Positions 15,587 through 23,753 are shown, counted from the first letter of the stretch. The stretch is DNA of 45,980 bases from Actinomycetota bacterium (GCA_018831265.1 JAHJCO010000044.1:1-45980), one strand, 5' to 3'. Notes: a model not told the origin generated them from the sequence alone. Numbers and translations: made by a program.

Positions 15587-16918
15587 GTGAAGGCTCCAGA
15601 CTGCGTGACGGGAGACTCTGAAGCGCTTCAGAGGTTCTACGAGCGGCAGTACGAGTCATACCGGCACGGCCTCTGGCGCCGCCAGCCCATGCTGATAGGA
15701 CCTGCCCTCATGAACAGGGCGGTCAGGCGCCGGGATCCGGGAGCGGGGGAGGGACCTCTCGCGCGCCGATACCGCGAGAAGAGGCACAGGGTGATGGAGG
15801 CGGTCGCCCTGCGCACGCCCGACCGGATCCCCATCGTCTCCAGCGGCCTCAACTTCTACCCGGCCTACTATGCCGGCACCTCTTTCGCCGACTACTGCGG
15901 GAACCGGAAGGCCTGCCGGGCCGCGTTCATGAAGTTCGTGGAGGACCACGACGAGTTCGACGCCGTGTTCCCATCTCACATCTGTTGCTGGGGCTCGCTC
16001 TTCACCGCGACCGGGCTCGATGTCATCCAGCTCCCCGGGGTCCAGCTCCCGGACAACGTGAGCTACCAGTTCGTCGAGAAGGAGAGGCTGGCCCCCGATG
16101 AGTACCCCCTCCTCCTGGAGGGGGGCTACGACTTCTTCCGGAGCACGGTGCTGCCCCGCATGACCCCCAGGTACCACTCCGGCAGCGGCTGGGAGAAGAA
16201 GGCGATGGCACGGGCCGCGGCCGCCGCCCTGGCCTATGGGCTCTTCTACGTGACGACCATAGAGGCTGTCGAGCGCCGCACGGGCATGCCGGTGAGCCCC
16301 GGCTCTTTCACCTTCGCGCCGTTCGACCTCATCTCTTTCCTCTTCAGGGACCTGCCCGGGGTCTCGACCGACCTGTTCAGGCAGCCGGAGATGGTCGAGA
16401 GAACGGCCGACCTTATGGTCGGGGTTTGCCTGCCGATGGCGGAGTCGGCGGCCACCGCCTCGGGCACCCGCGAGACCGTCATCCTCTGCGAGCGCGCCTT
16501 CTCGCTCTCGCCGCGACAGTTCGAGAGGTTCTACTTCCCGAGCCTGAAGCGGCTCGTCACCGGGCTCATCGAGCGGGGGATCGCGCCGCTGGTGGCCCTG
16601 GAGGGGGACTGCACCCACCTGCTCGACTACGTGGTCGAGCTCCCCAACGGCAAGTGCATCATGGCCCTGGACACCACCGACATATCGGAGGCGAACCGGG
16701 TGCTCAAAGGACGCATCTGCTTCACGGGCAACGTGCCGATGAACCTGATGGTCCTAGGCACCCCGGAGGAGGTAAGGGACTACTGCGCCCGGCTCATCGA
16801 TGAGTGCGCCCCGGGCGGCGGTTTCATCATGGCCGGCGCCCTGGGCATTCCGGACAACGCCAGGCCTGAGAACGTCCGCGCGATGCTGGACTATACCCTG
16901 GAGCACGGCTCGTACTAA
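15587..16918 (+). CDS. Uroporphyrinogen decarboxylase (URO-D) superfamily protein
   Basis: The protein has about 443 residues and a URO-D/MtaA-type TIM barrel in the C-terminal 370. Clues are RVMEAVALRTPDRIPIV near the start (as in URO-D-like methyltransferases), FAPFDLISFLFRDLPGV, the C-terminal barrel strands around CIMALDTTDISEANRVLKGR and ICFTGNVP, and the G-rich end GGGFIMAGALGIPD. A heme-pathway decarboxylase is unlikely: the N-terminal extension is long and no heme genes are near. Members of this branch often move methyl groups to or from corrinoid proteins. GTG 15587 sits six bases after GGAGG, and GTG 15584 is an alternative. It shares an upstream motif with the MerR-TetR gene. Confidence 0.82.
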   Translation: MKAPDCVTGDSEALQRFYERQYESYRHGLWRRQPMLIGPALMNRAVRRRDPGAGEGPLARRYREKRHRVMEAVALRTPDRIPIVSSGLNFYPAYYAGTSFADYCGNRKACRAAFMKFVEDHDEFDAVFPSHICCWGSLFTATGLDVIQLPGVQLPDNVSYQFVEKERLAPDEYPLLLEGGYDFFRSTVLPRMTPRYHSGSGWEKKAMARAAAAALAYGLFYVTTIEAVERRTGMPVSPGSFTFAPFDLISFLFRDLPGVSTDLFRQPEMVERTADLMVGVCLPMAESAATASGTRETVILCERAFSLSPRQFERFYFPSLKRLVTGLIERGIAPLVALEGDCTHLLDYVVELPNGKCIMALDTTDISEANRVLKGRICFTGNVPMNLMVLGTPEEVRDYCARLIDECAPGGGFIMAGALGIPDNARPENVRAMLDYTLEHGSY

Positions 16919-16998
16919 GTACCCCATTTCATAGGTACGGTGTCGTATCGAGACCAGCGAGGCGCCGCATCCTGCAAGACGCGCGACTGACGCGTACA
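16918..16998 (+). repeat. Truncated copy (D) of the 164-bp dispersed element
   Basis: From the URO-D stop codon to about 16997 the sequence follows the left half of the 164-bp element: degenerate terminal repeat CCCATTTCATAGGTACGG, then GAGGCGCCGCATCCTGCAAG and GCGCGACTGACGCGTAC. Homology stops where the inverted-repeat-bounded segment 17000-17164 begins. Confidence 0.75.
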
Positions 16999-16999
16999 A

Positions 17000-17164
17000 G
17001 TGTCAAAGACTTGAATCACAATAGTTAATTATAATGCACTGATATTATATCTTATCTATATATTTAACAGCCAATGCCGGTCCAAGCTCGGAATCCGGGC
17101 TATTTTCGTTGTTTCTGATTCTACGGTCAACTGCTGTTGAGGATGTTATTCAAGTCTTTGACAC
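17000..17164. repeat. 165-bp AT-rich segment bounded by a perfect 17-bp inverted repeat
   Basis: GTGTCAAAGACTTGAAT (17000-17016) recurs as its exact complement at 17148-17164. The 131 bases between are AT-rich in the first half and contain no open frame with a ribosome binding site. The left end interrupts the dispersed element. The right end supplies the last four codons and the stop of the MerR-TetR gene. It looks like a small non-autonomous mobile element, or a long stem terminating two convergent genes. Confidence 0.6.
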
Positions 17165-17995
17165 CGTCGAAGTCCCGGCGCCGGACCAGCCGGCCAGGAG
17201 CGCCGTCAGCGAGTCCAGCAGTTCACCCACGTCGGTCTCGGGGTTCAGCATCACCATCATCGAGGCGGTCTCCATGATCCCCATCAGCGCGAACGCGGCG
17301 AGCCGCGTGTCGATCGAGGACAGGCGTCCGCCGGCCACGGCCTGGTCCAGGTCGGATATCAGGGGCATGGCGATATCCTCGAAGATCTCCCTGAACCTCT
17401 TCTCCATGCCCGGGTTCTCGTCGACGAGCGGCCTCAGTGCGAGCACTATCTCCACGAACTGCGGGTATTCCTCCAGCGTCACCTGCGCCCGCTTACGGAT
17501 GCGCAGCAGGGGGTCGGTCTCGCCTGCCAGCTTTTCGTCTATCGTCGCGAACATCTTGACTACCAGGTCGTCGAGGCACTCCAGGAAGAGCGATTCCTTG
17601 TCGGCGAAGTAAAGGTAGAACGTGCTCTGCCCGATTCCGATCGAGCCTGTGATATCGGTCACCCTGGTCTGGTGGAAGCCCCGGCGGGCGAACAGGTCGA
17701 TGGCCGTGTCCATGATCTCGCGCCTGCGGTTCTCGCCCGCGAGCGTCGCCGCCCCCCGCGCCTTGGACCGGCCGGCTGCGGTCATCTCTCTTATGTAACC
17801 GAGGGGATAGCCTTCGTCGAGGAGCTTGCGGACCTGCTGCAGCTCCCGGACGTGTCTCTTGTCGTAGTACGCCATGGTCGCCCCGGTCTTGCGCGGTGGC
17901 GTGAGCAGTCCCATCCGGATGTAGTGGTGTATGGCGCTCCGCCCCACCCCGGTCACCTTCTCCAGGTCGGAGATCCTCATAGGCTTGTCGGCCAT
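17150..17995 (-). CDS. MerR-TetR fusion transcriptional regulator
   Basis: A single 281-residue chain carries two DNA-binding modules. Residues 6-72 are a MerR-type winged helix (MRISDLEKVTGVGRSAIHHY, then GLLTPPRKTGATMAYYDKRH and LLDEGYPLGYIREM). Residues 92-138 are a TetR helix-turn-helix (IMDTAIDLFARRGFHQTRVT, then SIGIGQSTFYLYFADKESLF), followed by a TetR-type helical ligand domain. ATG 17995 is seven bases after GGAGG. The promoter has a dyad in the -35/-10 spacer, as in MerR operators. It is divergent from the FAD/Fe-S operon and convergent with the URO-D-like gene, which carries a matching upstream motif, so it probably controls both. The last residues VSKT lie in the right arm of the inverted repeat. 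Confidence 0.9.
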   Translation of the reverse strand: MADKPMRISDLEKVTGVGRSAIHHYIRMGLLTPPRKTGATMAYYDKRHVRELQQVRKLLDEGYPLGYIREMTAAGRSKARGAATLAGENRRREIMDTAIDLFARRGFHQTRVTDITGSIGIGQSTFYLYFADKESLFLECLDDLVVKMFATIDEKLAGETDPLLRIRKRAQVTLEEYPQFVEIVLALRPLVDENPGMEKRFREIFEDIAMPLISDLDQAVAGGRLSSIDTRLAAFALMGIMETASMMVMLNPETDVGELLDSLTALLAGWSGAGTSTVSKT

Positions 17996-18020
17996 CACTT
18001 CGCCTCCCGCTGTGCTGAAT

Positions 18021-18066
18021 TACATCACAACTGTATCAGTATTGTTTCATACTGGTCAAGTATAAT
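18021..18066. promoter_or_regulatory. Divergent promoter with MerR-type spacer dyad
   Basis: For the minus-strand MerR-TetR gene, TTGACC (18054-18059) and TACAGT (18030-18035) are 18 bases apart. The dyad CAGTAT-N6-ATACTG (18037-18054) fills that spacer, the arrangement used by MerR regulators. A perfect TATAAT (18061-18066) faces the plus-strand FAD operon. The motif at 18021-18039 recurs upstream of the URO-D-like gene. Confidence 0.6.
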
Positions 18067-18119
18067 GCTTGATTTAAGAGTAAATAAACAATACCATTCT
18101 ACCGATAATTCATTCCGCA

Positions 18120-18136
18120 CAGGTGCACGGCACCTG
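18120..18136. repeat. Small palindrome CAGGTGC-ACG-GCACCTG
   Basis: Seven-base perfect arms lie in the leader of the FAD oxidase gene, followed by CCCCC-TTCA-GGGGG. Two consecutive stem-loops before GGAGGAG could affect translation or be repeat remnants. Confidence 0.4.
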
Positions 18137-18177
18137 AACCCCCCTTCAGGGGGCGGGGCGAAGAAGGAGGAGCCGGG

Positions 18178-19590
18178 ATGAACCTCTCAGAACCGAGGGT
18201 CGTGAAGCCGGGGTCCGCCGCCGAGGTCGCACGGACCATCATCGATGCGCGGAAGGACCACGAGCCCGTCTTCGTGATGAGCTCCGGTAAGAAACACCGC
18301 CACTGGCGGGGGCCGGCCGGCGGTGACGGCCTGGTGGTGGACATGAGCGCCATGGCGCGCGTGGTCCGGTTGGACCGCAGGAACCGGGCGGCCCTCGTCG
18401 AGCCGGGTGTAACCTTCGGCACGTTCTCGCGAGCACTCGAGGGAAAGGGGCTGAGGGCCAACACGCCGCTGGCGCCCCGCGCGAGCAAGTCGGTCCTCGC
18501 CTCGGCCCTCGAGCGCGAGCCTGTCATCATGCCCCGCTACCACTGGGACATGGTCGATCCGCTGATGAGCATAGAGGTGGTCCTCGGCACCGGGGACCTG
18601 TTCAGGGCGGGCTCGGGCGCCGGGCCCGGGAGCCTTCAGGAGCAGTGGGCATCCGGACAGGCGCAGAAGAGCCCGATGGGTCCGTCGCAGTTCGATCCCG
18701 TGAGGCTGGTGCAGGGCTCCCAGGGGACGATGGGCGTGGTCACCTGGGCGAGTATCCGGGTCGAGCAGGCGCCGGCCCGGACCGACTACCTGCTCAGCGG
18801 GTCTGAGGACCTCGCGACCCTGTGCAGCCTGGTCCAGCGGCTCTCCTGGAGACGGCTGGGCGAGGAGTGCCTCATCCTGAACTCCGGGGCCCTGGGCTCG
18901 CTGCTCGAGACCGATCCCGCGAATGCGGCCGCCCTTGCGAACTCGCTGCCGCCGTGGGTCCTCCTGCTGGGACTGGCCGGCTTCGCCTGGCGCCCCGACG
19001 AGCGCGTCGCGTATCAGCGCGCCGAGGCCGTCGAGATCGCGCGCGCGCTCGGCCTCTCGGCCGCACCCTCGCTGGGCGGACTGTCCGCCGACAGGGTCGG
19101 GCGCGCCGCCGGAGCCACATCGGCCGAGCCGTACTGGAAGGACAGGGCGCTCGGCGACTCCGACGAGGTGTTCTTCCTGGCGACGCTGGACCGGGCGGCG
19201 CCCCTCATATCTGTCGCCCGGGACAAGGCGGCCGAGGCCGGCTACCCATCGGAGCAGGCGGGCGCCTACGTCCAGCCGCTGGTGGGGGGCAGGGCCGCCC
19301 ACGTGGAGGTGATGTTCCCCCACGAGCCGGGCAAGGCTCCCCTCAACGGGACCTCCCGGAGCCTCTCGCGGGCCCTCCTTGACGCCGGCGCCTTCTTCAG
19401 CCGCCCCTACGGGGACTGGGCGGACCTGGTCTGGGAGCGCGACCCGCGGATGAAACGGGCGGTCGAGAAGATAAAAGGGATATTCGACCCCGACGGGATA
19501 ATGAGCCCGGGCAACCTTGGTATCCCGTTTCATGAGTACGGTGAAGCACCGAGAACGACGGGGCGCCGCTCCCGCAAGGCGCGCGACTGA
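18178..19590 (+). CDS. FAD-linked oxidoreductase (GlcD/GlcE-like, FAD_binding_4)
   Basis: The gene encodes a 470-residue flavoprotein of the vanillyl-alcohol-oxidase superfamily. The N-terminal FAD-binding part shows VVKPGSAAEVARTI, the FVMSSGKKHRHWRG loop, ALVEPGVTFGTFSRALEGKG and the VQGSQGTMGVVTWA segment typical of the family. The native C-terminus is IFDPDGIMSPGNL. The last 23 residues (GIPFHEYGEAPRTTGRRSRK and ARD) and the stop are encoded by the dispersed element. AGGAGG precedes ATG 18178. It is first in an operon with the Fe-S protein and a second FAD protein, like GlcD/GlcE/GlcF of glycolate oxidase. The oxidised substrate is unknown. Confidence 0.85.
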   Translation: MNLSEPRVVKPGSAAEVARTIIDARKDHEPVFVMSSGKKHRHWRGPAGGDGLVVDMSAMARVVRLDRRNRAALVEPGVTFGTFSRALEGKGLRANTPLAPRASKSVLASALEREPVIMPRYHWDMVDPLMSIEVVLGTGDLFRAGSGAGPGSLQEQWASGQAQKSPMGPSQFDPVRLVQGSQGTMGVVTWASIRVEQAPARTDYLLSGSEDLATLCSLVQRLSWRRLGEECLILNSGALGSLLETDPANAAALANSLPPWVLLLGLAGFAWRPDERVAYQRAEAVEIARALGLSAAPSLGGLSADRVGRAAGATSAEPYWKDRALGDSDEVFFLATLDRAAPLISVARDKAAEAGYPSEQAGAYVQPLVGGRAAHVEVMFPHEPGKAPLNGTSRSLSRALLDAGAFFSRPYGDWADLVWERDPRMKRAVEKIKGIFDPDGIMSPGNLGIPFHEYGEAPRTTGRRSRKARD

Positions 19591-19683
19591 TGCGTACTCT
19601 TGCGGTACTCAGAAGGAGCGGAACACCGCGGGTGTGGATGCAGCGGCGTTCGAATGCCGGCGTATTCATGGAACGGGGTACAC
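19519..19683 (+). repeat. Dispersed 164-bp element, copy A
   Basis: Left end CCGTTTCATGAGTACGG and right end CGTATTCATGGAACGGGG form imperfect terminal inverted repeats. The inside (GAGAACGACGGGGCGCCGC, GCAAGGCGCGCGACTGATGC, GGTGTGGATGCAGCGGCGTT) matches copies B and C. It lies between the first FAD gene, whose 3' end it overlaps, and the Fe-S gene 17 bases downstream. Confidence 0.9.
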
Positions 19684-19699
19684 AGACTGGAGGTGTGAG

Positions 19700-20995
19700 A
19701 TGAACCCGCGACACAAGCTCGACTACTACGAGAAGGACCTGAAGCGCTGCTGCCACTGCTCCATGTGCAAGTTCATCCCGCTCATACAGGTCAAGGACGC
19801 GCGCTACACCCAGGTGTGCCCGGCGATATCGCAGAAGGACTTCCACGCTTACTGCGCGGGGGGCAAGCTGCACGCCGCGCTGTCACTTCTCGAGGGTCGC
19901 ATCGAGCCCGATGCCGACCTGCTCGACGTCGTGTACCGGTGCAGCACCTGCGGCGGTTGCGACGTCTCCTGCAAGCACAACCGCGACCTCGAGCCGCTGG
20001 AGGTCCTCTTCGCGCTCCGGGCGCACCTGGTCTCCACCGGCGTCGGTCCGCTGCCCGAGCACGAGCCCATACTCATGGGCATACGAAACTACGACAACGT
20101 CTGGCAGCAACCGCGCCAGGCGCGCGGGCGATGGGCGAAGGACGCGGGGGTGAAGGTGCTCCCGAAGCAGAGCGCCGAGGTCCTCTACTTCGCCGGCTGT
20201 ACCTACTCCCTGAACAGGCAGCTCACCGGCGTGGCGCGGAAGACCGTGGCGCTGATGAAGTCGGCCGGGGTCGACGTGGGAGTGCTGGGCGAGGAGGAGC
20301 CCTGCTGCGGCTCACCCGCCTTCACCATCGGCGACCACGAGCTTTTCATGGAGAAGGCCGCCGCGAACATCGCCATGTTCAACAGGCTGGGCATAAAGCG
20401 CCTGGTCACCTCCTGTGCCGGCTGCTTCGGCGTGATGAGCGGCAAGTACCCGGCGGTGGGGGACATGTCGTTCGAGGTCGTCCCGGCCGTCTCGTTCATA
20501 GAGGAGCTGGTGCGCGAGGGCGGGATACGGCTCACGCACCCGGTGAACATGACGGTCACCTACCACGATCCGTGCCACCTGGGGCGCCAGTCCGAGCCCT
20601 ATATCCCCTGGGAGGGCAGGGAGCTCAAGAAGCTGAACTCGGTGGTGGTACACGACCCGCCCAAGGAATACCGGCGGGGCACGAAGGGCGTCTACGACGC
20701 GCCGCGCGAGGTGCTCGCAGCGGTGCCGGGCCTCACCCTGACCGAGATGAAGCGCATCCGAGAGTACTCGTTCTGCTGCGGGTCCGGGGGCGGGGTCAAG
20801 TCGGCGTTCCCCGAGTTCGCGCTGACCGCGGCGCGGGAGCGGGTGGCAGAGGCGGAGGAGACGGGTGTTCGGGCCATCGTCACCGCCTGCCCCTGGTGCG
20901 AGGCCAACCTCGCGGACGGGCTGGCCGCGGGCGAGAGCGGGATGGAGCTCTTCGACCTCGTCGATATCGTGACGCGTGCGATGGGAGGTGAGTGA
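19700..20995 (+). CDS. (Fe-S)-binding oxidoreductase subunit (GlcF/HdrD-like, CCG domains)
   Basis: This 431-residue protein has two N-terminal 4Fe-4S motifs and two cysteine-rich CCG domains. Cysteines 17, 18, 20, 23 and 40 make the first cluster region. CSTCGGCDVSC (81-91) makes the second. Domain one has the FAGCTYS / EEPCCGSPA / TSCAGCFG pattern. Domain two has HDPCHLGR / FCCGSGGG / ACPWCEANL. Such proteins carry electrons between a flavoprotein and quinone or heterodisulfide-type acceptors (GlcF, GlpC, HdrD, LldE families). ATG 19700 follows GGAGG; the longer upstream frame is repeat sequence. It ends two bases before the next FAD gene, so the two are translationally coupled. Confidence 0.9.
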   Translation: MNPRHKLDYYEKDLKRCCHCSMCKFIPLIQVKDARYTQVCPAISQKDFHAYCAGGKLHAALSLLEGRIEPDADLLDVVYRCSTCGGCDVSCKHNRDLEPLEVLFALRAHLVSTGVGPLPEHEPILMGIRNYDNVWQQPRQARGRWAKDAGVKVLPKQSAEVLYFAGCTYSLNRQLTGVARKTVALMKSAGVDVGVLGEEEPCCGSPAFTIGDHELFMEKAAANIAMFNRLGIKRLVTSCAGCFGVMSGKYPAVGDMSFEVVPAVSFIEELVREGGIRLTHPVNMTVTYHDPCHLGRQSEPYIPWEGRELKKLNSVVVHDPPKEYRRGTKGVYDAPREVLAAVPGLTLTEMKRIREYSFCCGSGGGVKSAFPEFALTAARERVAEAEETGVRAIVTACPWCEANLADGLAAGESGMELFDLVDIVTRAMGGE

Positions 20996-20996
20996 G

Positions 20997-22736
20997 GTGA
21001 CCGTTCAGACCGCGAGCCGCGAGTCGGCCTACCTGGAACTCGAGCACATCGTCGGGCCGGAACACATCACCTCGAGCCCGGTGATCATGGACAGCTACAC
21101 CTTCCAGTTCAACGCCGACAACATCACCGGCACCAACTGGGGGCCTTTCCGTCCCTGGGCGGTGATCCTTCCGGAGTCCACAAGGCAGGTCCAGGCGATA
21201 GTGCGCGTCTGCAACGAGCACGAGGTGCCGTTCAAGGCGATCTCGACCGGCTGGGCCATCATGGGCGCTCCCTCCTGCGAAGGCTGCCTGCAGATAGACC
21301 TCCGCAGGATGAACCACATAATCGAGATCGACGAGGAAAACATGTACGCGGTAGTCGAGCCGTACGTCTCGGGGGCCGCCCTGCAGGCCGAGGCGATGAA
21401 GAAGGGCCTGAACTGCCACATCCACGGCGCGGGGTCCAACGCCAGCCTGCTGGCGAACGCCACCTCGGTCTGCGGGCAGGGCAACACGGGCATGTCCACC
21501 TCGCACTCCAACAGGAACCTGCTCGGCGTCGAGTGGGTGACACCAACCGGAGAGGTGCTCCACCTCGGGAGCCTCGGGCAGACTGGCCGGTGGTTCACCG
21601 GCGACGGGCCCGGCCCTTCCCTCAGGGGTGCGATGCGGGGCTTCCTTGGAGCCTTCGGCGGGATAGGCGTGTTCACGAGGTGCGCGCTCAAGCTTTACCC
21701 CTGGTACGGGCCGAGGGAGCCCGAGGTAAAGGGGACCACGCCCGACTACTGGCTGGAGGGCCTCGACCGGATACACGTCTTCCAGGTGGTCCTGGAGTCC
21801 TGGGATTCCTTCGCGGACTTCTGCTACAAGCTGGGCGAGGCGGAGATAGCCATGGTGGCGTGCCGTAACGCGCCCGTAGTGGCGGTGGCGGGGGTGGTGG
21901 ACTCCAACGAGGAGTTCGTCGAGATCTGGGAATCGGAGTACTTCCAGTCGTTCCCCTACGCTCTCTCGGTCGTGATCGACGCGGGCAGCGACGCGGAGTT
22001 CGCCCACCGCACCAGGGTCCTGCACGACATCGTGGATGACTGCGGGGGCCTCATACAGTTCGCGACGAAGACGCGCCCTTCTTACATCAAGTACCAGCTC
22101 AGGATGCTCAACTGGTTGAGAAAGCAGCACGGGACGGTCGGCGCGGTAAGGGTGCTCTACAGGGCCGCCCGCTCCTTCGGGAAGATCGTCCACGAGAAGG
22201 GGATGGACCACCTGGCCCGCACCATGGCCGCGGCGATGATAAAGGCACACGCGAACGCGCGCGCCATCTTCCGGTTCGGGGGCAGCTTCATCACTACCTT
22301 CGGGGCGCTGGAGACCATCGACGCCGCGGTGGCGGGGGCGAAGAGAGGCATCGAGGTCAAGAAGCCGTACATCGAGCGCGGCGTCCTCATGGACGACACG
22401 GGAGACAACGCCTGGGGGACGATATACGAGCAGGGAGCCCTGATGCACCTGGAGGAGGTCGCCGCGTACGACCCCAGCGACCCGGAGGCCGCCGCGGGAG
22501 CGACCCGGTTCATGATCGACGCGATCGTGGCCAGCCGCGACGACCACATCGGCTTCTGCTTCAACGGGTTCTCCGACCTGGGCCACGGGCTGCTCTCGGA
22601 CCAGACATCCGGCTACTACCGTTGGCTCGCGGCGCTGAAGGACGCGTTCGACCCGGCGGGGGTCTCCGACGGAGGGTACTACGTTTCGCGATCCGAGGAG
22701 GTCACGGCGCTGGTGGACGGACTCCAGAAACACTAA
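20997..22736 (+). CDS. FAD-binding oxidoreductase (FAD_binding_4 family)
   Basis: The gene encodes a 579-residue flavoprotein. Its FAD-binding half shows WGPFRPWAVILPESTRQVQA, CNEHEVPFKAISTGWAIMG, AVVEPYVSGAALQAEAMKKG and the AFGGIGVFTRCALKLYPW block typical of the vanillyl-alcohol-oxidase fold. The C-terminal half (substrate cap) is longer than in GlcD and not recognised. GTG 20997 is eight bases after GGAGG, which lies in the end of the Fe-S gene. With the Fe-S protein and the first FAD protein it forms a three-gene unit similar in layout to GlcDEF, so it probably oxidises a hydroxy acid or related alcohol and passes electrons to the Fe-S subunit. The exact substrate is not evident. Confidence 0.87.
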   Translation: MTVQTASRESAYLELEHIVGPEHITSSPVIMDSYTFQFNADNITGTNWGPFRPWAVILPESTRQVQAIVRVCNEHEVPFKAISTGWAIMGAPSCEGCLQIDLRRMNHIIEIDEENMYAVVEPYVSGAALQAEAMKKGLNCHIHGAGSNASLLANATSVCGQGNTGMSTSHSNRNLLGVEWVTPTGEVLHLGSLGQTGRWFTGDGPGPSLRGAMRGFLGAFGGIGVFTRCALKLYPWYGPREPEVKGTTPDYWLEGLDRIHVFQVVLESWDSFADFCYKLGEAEIAMVACRNAPVVAVAGVVDSNEEFVEIWESEYFQSFPYALSVVIDAGSDAEFAHRTRVLHDIVDDCGGLIQFATKTRPSYIKYQLRMLNWLRKQHGTVGAVRVLYRAARSFGKIVHEKGMDHLARTMAAAMIKAHANARAIFRFGGSFITTFGALETIDAAVAGAKRGIEVKKPYIERGVLMDDTGDNAWGTIYEQGALMHLEEVAAYDPSDPEAAAGATRFMIDAIVASRDDHIGFCFNGFSDLGHGLLSDQTSGYYRWLAALKDAFDPAGVSDGGYYVSRSEEVTALVDGLQKH

Positions 22737-22740
22737 TACT

Positions 22741-22841
22741 GGTGCCAGGCACATTAGCCCCCAGGTATTAGCCCTTCACCGAGCATAACCGAATCCGGAA
22801 CGGCATCTGACTAATAATCCAGGGCTAATGTGCCTGGCACC
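22741..22841. repeat. Palindromic element with 20-bp arms and GTGCCTGGCACC ends
   Basis: GGTGCCAGGCACATTAGCCC (22741-22760) is matched exactly by its complement at 22822-22841, enclosing 61 bases. It fills nearly the whole gap between two convergent genes and abuts the stop codon of the GGDEF gene. The terminal GGTGCCAGGCAC motif is shared with the 6199-6210 palindrome. Confidence 0.85.
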
Positions 22842-23753
22842 TTAGACCACCTCGTGGACCAGGTCGGCCTTCCCCTTGGCTTTGACGGAGTACATCAGCC
22901 TGTCCGCGTGCCCGATCATCTCGTCGACGGTTCCGGGCAGCGCCTCGAAAGTCGCGACCCCGATGCTCGCGGTGACCGGCCACCCCCGGCCCTCCATCTC
23001 GCGCAGGAGGGACTCCTTGACGTCCAGCATGACCGTCGAGGCGGCGTCGCCTCCCGTCTCGGGAAGCAGGACCGCGAACTCGTCCCCGCCGAGGCGCGCC
23101 ACCCGGTCCGTGGCCCTGAGGTTCCCCGTGAGTAGCCCGGCGACCGCCTGCAGGACCGCGTCCCCCTCGGCGTGGCCGAACCTGTCGTTGACCTCCTTGA
23201 AGTTGTCCAGGTCGATGTATGCGATGCTCACGGGGTGGTTGTAGCGCCTGGCGCGCTCCAGCTCGGCCGATGCCAGGCTGGTGAAGTGGCGCCAGTTCAA
23301 CAGGCCGGTGAGGCCGTCGGTCCTGGAGAGCTCCTGCTCGCGCCTCATCGAATCCATGAGGAGCGTCAGCAGGACCACGAAGACGACGAAGAAGACCAGC
23401 GGGACGGTCACGTGCCAGAAGAAGAGCCCGAATTCGTACTCGAAGCCGTTCCGGAGTGCCCCGCTGAGACCTATCGAGATGACGGAGAGCACGGACATGG
23501 CGATGCCGGCCATGGGCCTCACGAACCGCGTCACCATGAGGATGGGAACGAGGTAGAAAAGCGATGACGTGATGTCCAGGCCGGTCAGGTAGTCGAGGAA
23601 CCCGATGAGCACCACCATGACCACCGCCGCGACCATCAGCTGCGTTGTGGTCCTCCGCTCCATGATCGGCGTCATTCGTCTCTGGATCGCACGCAACTGC
23701 TTTCCGGGGCGCGTCTTCATGAAATCAATCCGTATCTGCTCGAACTCCGCCAT
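22842..23753 (-). CDS. Membrane diguanylate cyclase (GGDEF)
   Basis: This 303-residue protein has four N-terminal membrane segments (about 38-136) and a C-terminal GGDEF domain (about 142-303). The active-site motif GGDEF is intact at 222-226. The product-inhibition I-site RATD lies at 213-216, five residues before it, so the enzyme should make c-di-GMP and be feedback-inhibited. DLDNFKEVNDRFGHAEGD is the usual metal and nucleotide region. The membrane part resembles four-helix sensory domains, with no named family assigned. GGAG precedes the ATG. It may work opposite the HD-GYP protein at 6219. Confidence 0.92.
   Translation of the reverse strand: MAEFEQIRIDFMKTRPGKQLRAIQRRMTPIMERRTTTQLMVAAVVMVVLIGFLDYLTGLDITSSLFYLVPILMVTRFVRPMAGIAMSVLSVISIGLSGALRNGFEYEFGLFFWHVTVPLVFFVVFVVLLTLLMDSMRREQELSRTDGLTGLLNWRHFTSLASAELERARRYNHPVSIAYIDLDNFKEVNDRFGHAEGDAVLQAVAGLLTGNLRATDRVARLGGDEFAVLLPETGGDAASTVMLDVKESLLREMEGRGWPVTASIGVATFEALPGTVDEMIGHADRLMYSVKAKGKADLVHEVV

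Noticed and set aside
15587..16918. Heme pathway uroporphyrinogen decarboxylase (hemE)
   Set aside because: The N-terminus is extended, conserved hemE motifs are not evident and no tetrapyrrole genes are near. The URO-D superfamily call is safer.
19517..19699. N-terminal extension of the Fe-S protein through the dispersed element
   Set aside because: The frame is open by chance in the repeat. A strong GGAGG and ATG 19700 mark the true start.
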